Shown one piece after another: positions 35,083 through 43,634 of a stretch of 44,028 nucleotides of DNA; the stretch's first letter is position 1, and every line of letters begins with the position of its first letter. This stretch comes from Planctomycetota bacterium (GTDB lineage Bacteria; Planctomycetota; GCA-002687715; DRQF01), in NCBI GenBank assembly GCA_024275615.1, contig JAJRYU010000465.1, positions 1 through 44,028 on the forward strand. Reading direction: 5' to 3'. The translations under genes and the position numbers were made by a program. The notes below the pieces were generated by a model, which was not told the origin of the DNA, searched no databases, and saw only the letters and a program-made list of their open reading frames with translations.

Positions 35083-37719
35083 TCAATGATGTTGAGTTTC
35101 TCTGTTGCCTTCGCTCAAGGCACGACCGGAACCCGCCACACAACGTGCGTGAAATATCGCATTCAAATATAGGCGCTCGGTTCCCCGCCAATAGGCGCGA
35201 AAATTCATGTCGTCGGCGAAACGAACGACCACACCCGCCCCAACCCGGTCAACACTTGCCGCAGGAGTTTCGGCCAGAGATTTCTGGGCGGTTGCGCTGG
35301 CAAATCCACTCAAGAGCGGATCTTTGAGATAGCGCATTGGATTACTAGTCGACCCCTTTGAAGCCAGCATAGGTGTTGTCCCCTTGCGCCACAGCGCAAC
35401 TTTGCTGTCAGCAAAACCCCAACCAAGGGGATGAGTGATATCGAGACTAGCCTTGAAGATCGCGCCGCCGATTCGCCTTTTTGCCGAATTCTTGTTGCGG
35501 TCGGCGTAGGTCCCCAGGACCTTGGCAGCCACCTTCTTCTTCTCCTTGGTCTTGGATTTCGCTGCCTTCAAGCCCAAGATATCTGTCCCAGCCCAACGGG
35601 CAGCGCTCCTTTGTGTGATCAAAATACCGCCACGCGAAAGCCAGCGCTTGAGATCGTCCTTTTTCTTGCCAAGGGCGCTTTCAGAGCCCGACACCCCCAA
35701 GATGTGGGTATAGTTGGCTAAGTTAAGGCGTTCAAGTTGCCGCCCTTCAATGAGGGAAGTTCTGACTCCAAGCCTAGCATCAAGAAGATGCCAGACCTCG
35801 CCCGCCTCGTAGGAGGAAACCCTATCCCCCACCACGATGAGAGCTTTCACCGGACGCAAGGACCCAACCGTGGGGCTACCCAACTCAACACCTTTTTTTG
35901 TCATGCCACTCTTGATGGCGAAGACCTGAGTGCCAAGTGTTCGAGCTTCCTGGTCAACAATCTTGCTGACCTCCGCAAAGGGGAGTGTTTGGACGCCTCG
36001 GGGAATCACGATACTGCCGCGGTCAAACTTGCGTGTGAGTGCATCACCACACAGTTGTGCGGCAAGAGGTGAACCAAGAGCTAGGGCTTCAACTCCTTGG
36101 TCCAAAAGTCGATTCAAGAGTTTGGCCGCTTCGAATGAACTCCAGTGAAACATGAAGGCGTAGGGTTGAGGTGCGCCTTGAGCCACGGCGTTTGTGACAC
36201 CACCTTCATTTTGATTCATCTTCAATGTCGACATGTCGAGAGATTTGATTTCCCGGGCATCGAGACCAACATAGTCCAAGTCGAAAGCAGCGAACATGTT
36301 CCAAGCGGACACGTCGTAGAATACCGGATCAAGAAATTCAGTGCGAATCTCAAAGAGTGACTTCAACAGGCGATACTGAGGTTGACGGCCAACGACGACA
36401 AAGGCTTCATTTGCCTTAAACTTCAGCTTTCCTTTGGCGAAGTCTGCCCTCAAGGATTTGACTTCAATGTGATGGCGACCCAAGAGCTCAACCAACTTGC
36501 TCGCTCGGCTGGGTGATTCAGGTGAAGAAAAAACCCAAGCCTTGGTGTCGTCAGCAGCAGCAGCATCGAGTGCGGACTTGCAGAACTCCCGCTGGTATTC
36601 CAGAAGATCCAAACGCATGTTCAGAGCTGCTTCATGGCTAGAAAGTGAAGTCTTCAGTTGATTGCGAATAGTGAATGGGAACGTGAGCTTGCCGAAACGA
36701 TTCATTTGTGCATGACCACGAGAACTAGCTTGCTCAAACAAGATGCCTACCGAGCCATGCACATCCGGATAGGTCGAGCCTTTACCAAAATAGAAGTCGT
36801 CGTAAGACTCGCGCGTGTAATAGAGCGAGCCAATTTCATCAAGAGCCTGCGCATGAAACTGGGCCACTCGTGCGGTGAGGTCATAGTTCTTGGCAGGAAT
36901 GAGCGGGTTGTGTCGACTGCGCACACCGGGCTGAAAAAAGTAGCTGGAGTTAGTGCCCATCTCGTGAAAGTCCGTGACGATATTAGGCCGCCAGGCATGA
37001 AAGACCCGAAGGCGGGCTTGGCTTTCTGGGTTTTGACCGAGGAGCCAATCTCGGTTGAGGTCAAACCAATAGTGATTGCTACGACCGCTAGGCCAGGGCT
37101 GACGATGCTCCCGATGATTCGGATCTGCGATCGCCCGCTTGCCATGGTGCATGTTGGCCCAATGGGCAAAACGACCCAGGCCATCAGGATTCAAGCAAGG
37201 GTCCAAGAGCACAATTGAGTCTCTTAGCAGCGCTTCGATCCGAGCGCCTTGGGCTGCGGCGAGGTGATAGGCATAGAGCAAGGATGCGTTGGCGCCGCTG
37301 GGTTCATCGCCATGCACGCTGTAACCGATCCACAAGACAACGGGCATAGACTCCATGGCTGGAGGTTGTCGGTTCGGGTCCCGCAACTGCTCTCTTTGTT
37401 CGCGTATTTCTGGCAGGCGTGCCAAGTTCTCCTTTGCACTGATCGTCAAGATTACCTGGGGGCGGCCTTCATGGGTCCGGCCATAGATCTGGAATTGACA
37501 GCGGTCCGAGGCTCGGGCAAGTGCTTGAAGGTACGTCACTATTTGGTCAGGTCGCACGTGCCAATCACCAACTTCATAACCAAGTACACTCTTGGGTGTC
37601 GGTATGTTCACGTCGTAGGTGACATCTTGGGGCAGATAGTAGTCCAAGCCAGATTGTGCCGGTGTCCTCAGTGCCCATAGGTTGACTAGGAGAAACAAGA
37701 CAGCGAGATTCTTCATCAT
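35083..37719 (-). CDS. Secreted M14-family zinc metallopeptidase
   Basis: From ATG 37719, with GAGG six bases upstream, the product has 878 residues and a signal peptide (MMKNLAVLFLLVNLWALRTPAQS). The frame is open to 38112, but the extension lacks any leader logic. The M14 zinc site is His136 and Glu139 in VHGDEPSG and His252 in TDFHEMG; Glu329 in GILFEQASSRG is the catalytic base. LDPCLNPDG and FDLNRDW are further family motifs. The C-terminal 400 residues include a region like a class I amidotransferase flavodoxin fold (VKALIVVGDRVSSYEAGEVWHLLDARLGV) with no catalytic Cys seen. It probably trims extracellular peptides or peptidoglycan fragments. Confidence 0.88.
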   Translation of the reverse strand: MMKNLAVLFLLVNLWALRTPAQSGLDYYLPQDVTYDVNIPTPKSVLGYEVGDWHVRPDQIVTYLQALARASDRCQFQIYGRTHEGRPQVILTISAKENLARLPEIREQREQLRDPNRQPPAMESMPVVLWIGYSVHGDEPSGANASLLYAYHLAAAQGARIEALLRDSIVLLDPCLNPDGLGRFAHWANMHHGKRAIADPNHREHRQPWPSGRSNHYWFDLNRDWLLGQNPESQARLRVFHAWRPNIVTDFHEMGTNSSYFFQPGVRSRHNPLIPAKNYDLTARVAQFHAQALDEIGSLYYTRESYDDFYFGKGSTYPDVHGSVGILFEQASSRGHAQMNRFGKLTFPFTIRNQLKTSLSSHEAALNMRLDLLEYQREFCKSALDAAAADDTKAWVFSSPESPSRASKLVELLGRHHIEVKSLRADFAKGKLKFKANEAFVVVGRQPQYRLLKSLFEIRTEFLDPVFYDVSAWNMFAAFDLDYVGLDAREIKSLDMSTLKMNQNEGGVTNAVAQGAPQPYAFMFHWSSFEAAKLLNRLLDQGVEALALGSPLAAQLCGDALTRKFDRGSIVIPRGVQTLPFAEVSKIVDQEARTLGTQVFAIKSGMTKKGVELGSPTVGSLRPVKALIVVGDRVSSYEAGEVWHLLDARLGVRTSLIEGRQLERLNLANYTHILGVSGSESALGKKKDDLKRWLSRGGILITQRSAARWAGTDILGLKAAKSKTKEKKKVAAKVLGTYADRNKNSAKRRIGGAIFKASLDITHPLGWGFADSKVALWRKGTTPMLASKGSTSNPMRYLKDPLLSGFASATAQKSLAETPAASVDRVGAGVVVRFADDMNFRAYWRGTERLYLNAIFHARCVAGSGRALSEGNRETQHH

Positions 37720-37725
37720 TTCGAT

Positions 37726-37761
37726 CCTCAAGCAAGTAGAGTCCAAAAGTCTACTCTGAGG
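37726..37761 (-). promoter_or_regulatory. Leader hairpin covering the peptidase ribosome site
   Basis: On the minus strand CCTCA (37761-37757) pairs with TGAGG (37730-37726), and AGTAGA (37755-37750) with TCTACT (37740-37735), enclosing a 9-base loop. TGAGG contains the ribosome site of the M14 gene, so the structure would hide it. Confidence 0.4.
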
Positions 37762-37904
37762 AAGAGTTGTTGGCGATATGGGAGGCAGCGATAGAAGGAG
37801 TTTCTGAAGAAACAGGAGAGAAAAATCGGCCACGCGGTTTTGATCTCGGGATCCCGTGCCTGGGTATCCCTCTTGATGTGCGTACCAAGAACAAGAAAGA
37901 TGAA

Positions 37905-37928
37905 GAGTTGAAACACACATTTCAACTC
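37905..37928. promoter_or_regulatory. 9-base perfect inverted repeat
   Basis: GAGTTGAAA (37905-37913) and TTTCAACTC (37920-37928) pair perfectly around CACACA, in the region between two divergent secreted-protein genes. It could be an operator or an RNA hairpin; no T tract follows in either direction. Confidence 0.4.
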
Positions 37929-38253
37929 CAAGAGACCAGCGCCGCGTGACGTGCTCTGCTAATCGCAAGTGCTGTGCCAAGACCCGGAAATGGGTCATTT
38001 CCTCTTGGAAGCGCCCATTCAAGCTGATTTCAGGCAATAAATTCCACCGAAACCAAGCATGGACGTCACCAAGTCGTAACAACGTCACAATTCGGCAACG
38101 CCCAATCAGCAAATTGAATACTCTATTCGCGCCACCGGTCGATCACAGCAATAGGGGCAGTCGATCGCAGCAGTACGCGTCCAAGCAAGCGACCCGTCAA
38201 GGTCATGAACTTAGTCAACCCTCGTTCTCACGGCGCAGAAATAGGAGGCTCCC

Positions 38254-40128
38254 ATGAAAAAACAACTCTATCTTGCACTTCTATTCGTGGCCATGAACGT
38301 CTGCGGACAAGCACAAACGGTCTTTAATGTTCCAAGTTCAAGTTTCTCAACCATTCAAGCAGCAGTAAACGCCGCCAGCAACGGTGACACCATTGTCGTT
38401 GCGGCAGGCACCTATTTCGAAAACATCAACATCAGTAACAAGTCCATCACACTTCAAGGTGCAGGAATCGGACAGAGCATCTTGGACGGCGGGGGAATAG
38501 GATCGGTTCTGAAGGTAACGGATGCTGCGAGTTTTGATCTGGACGGCTTCACCATCCAAAACGGCCTCGGAGACATCTGGTACGCAGGAAGCCCAACCGG
38601 CCCTGGGTGGTCCTCCGGCGGGGGCGTGTACGCAATAGGCAGCACAAGCAGTCCATCAACGCCATCGTACATCACCATCAAGCACTGTCACTTCGACAGC
38701 AACTCTGCTTTCGACGGCGGGGGAATTTGGGCGTTCAACGGGGTCTTCTTGACGGTCGAAGATAGCCTTTTTACGAACAATTCTACTGTTATCGCGCCAG
38801 GAGCAATTGCGAGTGGAGCCCCCGCGATTCGGGGACTTCAAAACCTAACGTTGACTATCCGTCGCTGCGAGTTCGCCCAAAACACACTGGATGGCAACAT
38901 CTCAGCAACGATCACCCTCACAGCAGGAAGCCTGCTCATCGAAGACTCCGAGATCCATAACAACGATGGCTGGGGAGTATTGACGACTGGGCTTTCCACC
39001 TTGGATGGTGTCACTCTTCACGACAACGAAACAGGAGGTGTGTACTTTGGCCAAAACAGCAACGGCCAAAGGCACTTACTGCGCAATTCATTGATCTATT
39101 CCCACAACGATCCTCAAACGATCGCTGCTGTCTTCACGAAAGGCAACGTTGATATCGAAGGTTGCACCATCGTCGATAACGTCGGAGCCACCACACTGAA
39201 CAGCGATGTGGGGGGTGCCCCCATGACCGGCGGAGGTGTAGTTGGCATGAGCAAATGGGGAACCATTCCGACTGTGGTCAACATCATAAACTCCATCGTT
39301 TACGGCAACCTGCCTGCGGATACAGTGCGCTTCATCCCGCCCGCATCCATACAACCGCCGCCCCAGGCCTTGCCACCAGGGGTTCCCGGTGTTGGCATTG
39401 TTTTCCTATCCATCAACTACTCTTGTACCGGGCCAAGTATTGAAAACGCTTTCGGCGTCGCCAATACGACGCTAGATCCCATGTTTGTCGACCCCTTGGC
39501 ACAGGACTATCGTTTGGATCCGCTGTCCCCAGCAATCAACAATGGAGACGTCAATTCGCCAGACATTGCCCCTGTCGATATTTTGGGTTCGCCACGGGTG
39601 GTTTTTGGGGTCATCGACATGGGGGTTTATGAAAATACCCATGTGGGATTAGGCCCCTTCTTCAATGGCAATGTTGGTCCAAGCCCGGCGAATTTGTTCT
39701 TCGACCTGCTCAAAATCAACGGCACAGCTGGCGATCTTGTCAACCGCGTGACCGTTCCCATTGGTTCGTCATCGACGATGACCTTGGACCAGCCCTACAC
39801 CAACCCCATGCCATCAAACTTCCTTATCTTTGCCCTCTGGGGCGAGCCGACGGTTTTTGATTCCTACACGTTACCGGGCACCATCGGCGACATGGCATTT
39901 GTTCCATGTCCAGCGGCACCCAGTCTATCGGCCTTGACTTTCGTCTATGCTGGTTCCTTCGTCTTCGGAACCGGATGTAATCCGCTCTTTCTGACTGGGC
40001 CGACACCTTGGAACTCTGGCCCCAGTCCAGCCATCTTCTTTCCCTTGAAATTGACTTTCCAAGGCGTGATCGAAGAAACCCCAGGTGTCTACAAAGTGAC
40101 CAATGGCATTATTTGGGAATTGAAGTAA
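38254..40128 (+). CDS. Secreted right-handed beta-helix (pectate-lyase-like) protein
   Basis: The 624-residue product starts at ATG 38254 with AGGAGG eight bases upstream, and has a signal peptide (MKKQLYLALLFVAMNVCGQAQ). Residues 22-440 are a parallel beta-helix: STIQAAVNAASNGDTIVVAAGTYFENINISNKSITLQGAG, then repeated coils such as ITIKHCHFDSNSAFDGGGIWA, LTIRRCEFAQNT and VDIEGCTIVDNV. DPMFVDPLAQDYRLDPLSPAINNGD is the usual closing segment. The last 150 residues carry the same C-terminal module as the FG-GAP protein (LLKINGTAG, FLIFALWGEP, FVPCPAAPSL, GPTPW, FPLKLTFQGV, VTNGIIWELK). It is probably a polysaccharide-binding or adhesion protein; no lyase residues are certain. Confidence 0.88.
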   Translation: MKKQLYLALLFVAMNVCGQAQTVFNVPSSSFSTIQAAVNAASNGDTIVVAAGTYFENINISNKSITLQGAGIGQSILDGGGIGSVLKVTDAASFDLDGFTIQNGLGDIWYAGSPTGPGWSSGGGVYAIGSTSSPSTPSYITIKHCHFDSNSAFDGGGIWAFNGVFLTVEDSLFTNNSTVIAPGAIASGAPAIRGLQNLTLTIRRCEFAQNTLDGNISATITLTAGSLLIEDSEIHNNDGWGVLTTGLSTLDGVTLHDNETGGVYFGQNSNGQRHLLRNSLIYSHNDPQTIAAVFTKGNVDIEGCTIVDNVGATTLNSDVGGAPMTGGGVVGMSKWGTIPTVVNIINSIVYGNLPADTVRFIPPASIQPPPQALPPGVPGVGIVFLSINYSCTGPSIENAFGVANTTLDPMFVDPLAQDYRLDPLSPAINNGDVNSPDIAPVDILGSPRVVFGVIDMGVYENTHVGLGPFFNGNVGPSPANLFFDLLKINGTAGDLVNRVTVPIGSSSTMTLDQPYTNPMPSNFLIFALWGEPTVFDSYTLPGTIGDMAFVPCPAAPSLSALTFVYAGSFVFGTGCNPLFLTGPTPWNSGPSPAIFFPLKLTFQGVIEETPGVYKVTNGIIWELK

Positions 40129-40233
40129 CTGCCGCGCCGCTCGTTGATCATGGCGATTGAGGTGAAGGCGCAGACTCCATCTCAGGGAAGGATGAGAGGA
40201 AGTATCGCGCGCGCAGCATTGTTCAGATGTTGT

Positions 40234-41424
40234 TCACGGTAGCGAGCCGAGTTCCATATCGATCTTCTTGCCAAGCGTGCGCCAAGAATAAAAAGCACCG
40301 GTGGATCGGACTTGTGTCTCTGCCCCGCCATAGACAACGGCTGGTTCTAAGTCGCTGTCGGTGACGATTTTCTTGAGCTTAAGAGGAGCCTTGATGAACT
40401 CTGCCAGGGGTGTCGCTGATGACTTGCACTCAATCGCCATGAGTTGATCGGCTGATAGCTGCAACAGAATATCAACTTCAAAAGTCTGATCCCGCCAGAA
40501 GAACGCTCGCGGCCGTTCACCCCGGTTATAGAAGGCCTTCAATGATTCGACGACACACCAATTTTCGAATACAGCACCGCGAAATGGTGAGAGTGTCAGG
40601 TCGTTAGGCGACCGAATGTCCAGTATGCGGCAGAGTAATCCAGTGTCGTAGAAATAGATCTTCGGGCTCTTGATAATGCGCTTAGAGAAATTCTTGAAGT
40701 AGGGTTCAAAGCGAAATGCGATGAATCCTGTTTCAAGAATGTCCATCCAGCTCTTGACCGTATTGTGGCTCAGACCTGCGTCATTGCCGATACCTGTAAG
40801 GTCCAACAACTGGCTCGCGCGCCCAGCACAAAGGCGCAAGAATCTGCGAAATGCGTTCAGATCCGAGATGTTTCGAATCGAGCGTACGTCCCTCTCCACA
40901 TAAGTTTGGGCATAACTGTCCAGCCATGTGGTAGCCGCTTCTGGTGCATCATGGACGAGAGGATAGCCGCCACGCAAAAGGTGCTCTTCGAGTGTGGCGG
41001 TTGCACCGCCGGCGTCTTGCAGCTCAATGTAAGACAGAGGAAGCAAATGGCGTATGGCAGTTCGACCGGCGAGGGATTGACTCACATGATCCAAAAGGAG
41101 CAGATTGTGCGACCCCGTGACTGCGAAGCGGCCAGGCACGCGGTCTTTGTCCACCGTCGCTTGAATTTGGGAAAGAAGTTTTGGTGCTCGCTGAATCTCA
41201 TCGATGATCACTTCGTGGTCGTAATTCGCGATGAATCCTAAGGGATCTTCTTGGGCAAACTCCAACATGTGAGGTTCTTCGAGATTCACGTATCGCCACG
41301 TTGGCAGCAGCCTTTGCAACAAGGTGCTCTTTCCGGACTGCCGAGGGCCGGTAAGTGTTAGGACTGGAAAAGTCTCCAAATCAGTGAGACAGACTTGTCC
41401 AAGCGTGCGTTCAAGAAATTTCAT
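40234..41424 (-). CDS. AAA-family ATPase with DUF4143 domain
   Basis: The product has about 396 residues; an in-frame GTG directly before the ATG at 41424 could also serve. No ribosome site is evident. Walker A is GPRQSGKST near residue 27-35, EVIIDEIQRAPKL is Walker B, and FAVTGSHNLLLL is sensor 1, as in AAA_14. The C-terminal half has the DUF4143 pattern: TGLLCRILDI, RGAVFENWCVVESLKAFYN, FFWRDQTFEVDILL and LMAIECKSSATP, the last being the core of a PD-(D/E)xK nuclease-like fold (E-V-D…E-C-K). These proteins are common, scattered, often mobile, and of unclear role. No partner gene is adjacent. Confidence 0.9.
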   Translation of the reverse strand: MKFLERTLGQVCLTDLETFPVLTLTGPRQSGKSTLLQRLLPTWRYVNLEEPHMLEFAQEDPLGFIANYDHEVIIDEIQRAPKLLSQIQATVDKDRVPGRFAVTGSHNLLLLDHVSQSLAGRTAIRHLLPLSYIELQDAGGATATLEEHLLRGGYPLVHDAPEAATTWLDSYAQTYVERDVRSIRNISDLNAFRRFLRLCAGRASQLLDLTGIGNDAGLSHNTVKSWMDILETGFIAFRFEPYFKNFSKRIIKSPKIYFYDTGLLCRILDIRSPNDLTLSPFRGAVFENWCVVESLKAFYNRGERPRAFFWRDQTFEVDILLQLSADQLMAIECKSSATPLAEFIKAPLKLKKIVTDSDLEPAVVYGGAETQVRSTGAFYSWRTLGKKIDMELGSLP

Positions 41425-41586
41425 CACGTTAGGTTAGAGAATTCTTGACCATTTGGCAATCCAAATGCCCGATAGTCAGCAATTCCGCTCCAGAAAAACC
41501 CTTGGCGCCTGGCGAATGACAACGAGACCTGGCGCTATGCTGCTGCCTTTGGCCGTAAGGGTGTGCGCGTTCGACGCGTATCTGGC

Positions 41587-42852
41587 TTATCCCTTCAGCA
41601 TGGCTTCCAGGCGGTCCAATCCCGCTTTCACAGCATCGAGGGGCGGTCCGAAGGAAAAACGCATCCATTGGTCAAACTTGCTCCCCACCTCACGTTGCTT
41701 ACCAGGATTGACGTCGAAGAAGAAACCGGGGACTGTCAGGACTTTTTCCTTGAGTGCGGCATGAAAGAATTCCTCGGCGTTGTTGTAGGGAGCTGGTAGA
41801 CCATCAAGGCAACCCCACAAGTAAAATGTGCCTTCTGATTCACGGGTGAAACGGACCCCCATCGTTTTCAACCGATCGATCATGAGGTTGCGTTTCTTGG
41901 TAAACGTCTTTCTTAGTGCCGTTGTTTCCTGGTCTGCTCGAGACGGTTCCAAGATATCAACCGCAGCTCTTTGCAAGACCCGCGCCGGTCCGCCATCCAA
42001 AGCGCTGCCAGCGGTAATGAAACACTCAATGAATTTTTTCGGCCCGACTACCCAACCTATGCGCCAACCGGGATAGCGGAAGCACTTGGTGAGCCCATCA
42101 AAAATGAGAACCGGATCTTCTTCGACGTTGTCAATGACAGAAGCGGCACTCACAGGCCCATCGGCGACGGAGCCGTCTAAGTTGTAAATGAAGTGCGAGT
42201 AGAATTCGTCCGACAGAAGGACGCAATCGTTGTCCCGCGAGGCTGTCACCCACCCCTTAAGGTCATCACCTTTCACCACAACTCCAGTCGGATTGCATGG
42301 GTTGCTAATGATGACGGCTCCGAGGTTCTTTTCCTTGATCTCCACAGCCAAACGATCACCTGGCAGGGCGAAACCGTCTTCTTCTTTGGCATGTATGGCC
42401 ACAGGTTCAATGCGGGGCATCTGGCCAGCTAACATGTCTTCATAGGCGCTGTAGTCAGGCACTTGGTAGCCCACCCGTGCCGGGGCGAGAGAAAACGCAG
42501 CCCGCGACAAGGCCAAGCGGCCCCCCGATGCGATGGCCACATTGTCCGGACCGTATTGGCTCATCATCCCCCGGCGAAAGAGGCGGTTGTAGTGATCCGC
42601 GACTCTTTGACGCAGCTCCTGGGTGCCATGCACCGGACCATAGGCGTGATCGATGGGTTCAAAACTGATCTGCGCAACACGTTCGGGCGCACCTTCGATT
42701 TCGCCAACTTCAGGTTGACCTTGGCCCAAGTTGATCCAGTCAGGATCACCGTTGGAAAAACCAAGTTTTTCTGCTTCCGCAACGACTGCGATCACACCCA
42801 TATAAGGTAAGCAGCGCAGAGCACCGCGCTTCTCTTCCCTTGCGTCTTTCAT
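41587..42852 (-). CDS. PLP-dependent aminotransferase (class I/II)
   Basis: From ATG 42852, with AGGAG five or six bases upstream, the product has 421 residues. Class I/II features are WINLGQGQPEVG near the start, YGPVHGTQELRQRVADHY, ISNPCNPTGVVV with the substrate-site Asn, LLSDEFYSHFIY with the cofactor Asp and Tyr, LIFDGLTKCFRYPGWRIGWVVG with the PLP Lys, and MRFSFGPP with the carboxylate-binding Arg. It transfers amino groups between an amino acid and a 2-oxo acid; the substrate is not evident. It is divergent from the cupredoxin-like lipoprotein, with only 47 bases between starts. Confidence 0.92.
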   Translation of the reverse strand: MKDAREEKRGALRCLPYMGVIAVVAEAEKLGFSNGDPDWINLGQGQPEVGEIEGAPERVAQISFEPIDHAYGPVHGTQELRQRVADHYNRLFRRGMMSQYGPDNVAIASGGRLALSRAAFSLAPARVGYQVPDYSAYEDMLAGQMPRIEPVAIHAKEEDGFALPGDRLAVEIKEKNLGAVIISNPCNPTGVVVKGDDLKGWVTASRDNDCVLLSDEFYSHFIYNLDGSVADGPVSAASVIDNVEEDPVLIFDGLTKCFRYPGWRIGWVVGPKKFIECFITAGSALDGGPARVLQRAAVDILEPSRADQETTALRKTFTKKRNLMIDRLKTMGVRFTRESEGTFYLWGCLDGLPAPYNNAEEFFHAALKEKVLTVPGFFFDVNPGKQREVGSKFDQWMRFSFGPPLDAVKAGLDRLEAMLKG

Positions 42853-42899
42853 GAAAGCTCCTACCGTAAAAGCCCAAACCAAAAAGCGGAATCGAACGA

Positions 42900-43634
42900 A
42901 TGAAGAGACTGACACTGTCTTTGGCCTTAGTCAGCCTGCTGATCGCATGTAGCGACAAGATTGAGGGCCCAGTTTATCCAGAACGCCAAGTAAATCTGCC
43001 CCCAATTGGGCAAACTAGGACAATTTCTGGACACATTCGCTTTGCTGGGACAGCTCCTAAGAGTCGCGACATTGGCGTTTGCCAAGGCAGCAACCTTCCT
43101 ATCCCGAATCAAGAGGTTCGTGTGGAGAATGGCAAGCTCGCCGATGTCCTGGTCTACATCAAAAGCGGGCTGGATAAATACACATTCCCCTACAACAAGA
43201 CACCCGCGGTTATTGACCAAATTGGCTGTATTTTCGAGCCCCACGTCTTGGCGGTGCAGACCTACCAGCCGATCACCATCAAAAATAGTGACCCCATGGT
43301 CCACAACATCAATTTTGGATCAAAACTGGCGGGCCAGAGTTTCGTAGCAACACTGACACCCAGCCAAGGGTCGATCACTCATCAAGTGCGAAAGGAAGAG
43401 ATCGGCATCAACGTCACCTGCGACATCCATGCCTTTATGTTGATGTATGTCCACGCCTTGCCCCATCCATTTTTTTGTGTGTCCAAAGCTGATGGCACTT
43501 TTGTCATCACGGATTTGCCCTACGGCGAATACGTCATTGAGGCCATCCACGCCAAACTTGGCAAGCAGACAAAAAAACTCGTGGTCACCCAGGGCGGGGC
43601 AAGCACGAGTCTAGAATTTGTTTTTGGCAGTTAG
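42900..43634 (+). CDS. Cupredoxin-like lipoprotein with type-1 copper motif
   Basis: The 244-residue product has a lipoprotein signal peptide with lipobox LIAC (Cys17). After TISGHIRFAGTAPKSRD, the cupredoxin-like part carries His135 in DPMVHNINF and Cys174, His177 and Met180 in NVTCDIHAFM, a fitting H-C-H-M ligand set for a type-1 copper site, like the methylamine-utilisation/plastocyanin-type proteins. The end (FVITDLPYGEYVIEAIHAKLG) is a carboxypeptidase-regulatory-like beta domain. It would be a periplasmic or outer-membrane-facing electron carrier. The stop overlaps the convergent PuuD-like gene by 4 bases. Confidence 0.85.
   Translation: MKRLTLSLALVSLLIACSDKIEGPVYPERQVNLPPIGQTRTISGHIRFAGTAPKSRDIGVCQGSNLPIPNQEVRVENGKLADVLVYIKSGLDKYTFPYNKTPAVIDQIGCIFEPHVLAVQTYQPITIKNSDPMVHNINFGSKLAGQSFVATLTPSQGSITHQVRKEEIGINVTCDIHAFMLMYVHALPHPFFCVSKADGTFVITDLPYGEYVIEAIHAKLGKQTKKLVVTQGGASTSLEFVFGS

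Larger units (their letters stand above)
37720..38253. other. 534-base divergent intergenic region with hairpins
   Basis: No gene can be supported between the peptidase and the beta-helix gene; short frames on both strands lack ribosome sites and known motifs. It holds two notable hairpins, at 37726-37761 (peptidase leader) and 37905-37928, and AGGAGG at 38240-38245 before the beta-helix ATG. Confidence 0.5.

Noticed and set aside
37767..38257. Short plus-strand frames in the gap before the beta-helix gene.
   Set aside because: No ribosome sites, low-complexity or basic composition, and no domain pattern.
40234..41424. AAA/DUF4143 gene as part of a defence or toxin-antitoxin system.
   Set aside because: No partner gene is adjacent; such ATPases are widespread as solitary genes.
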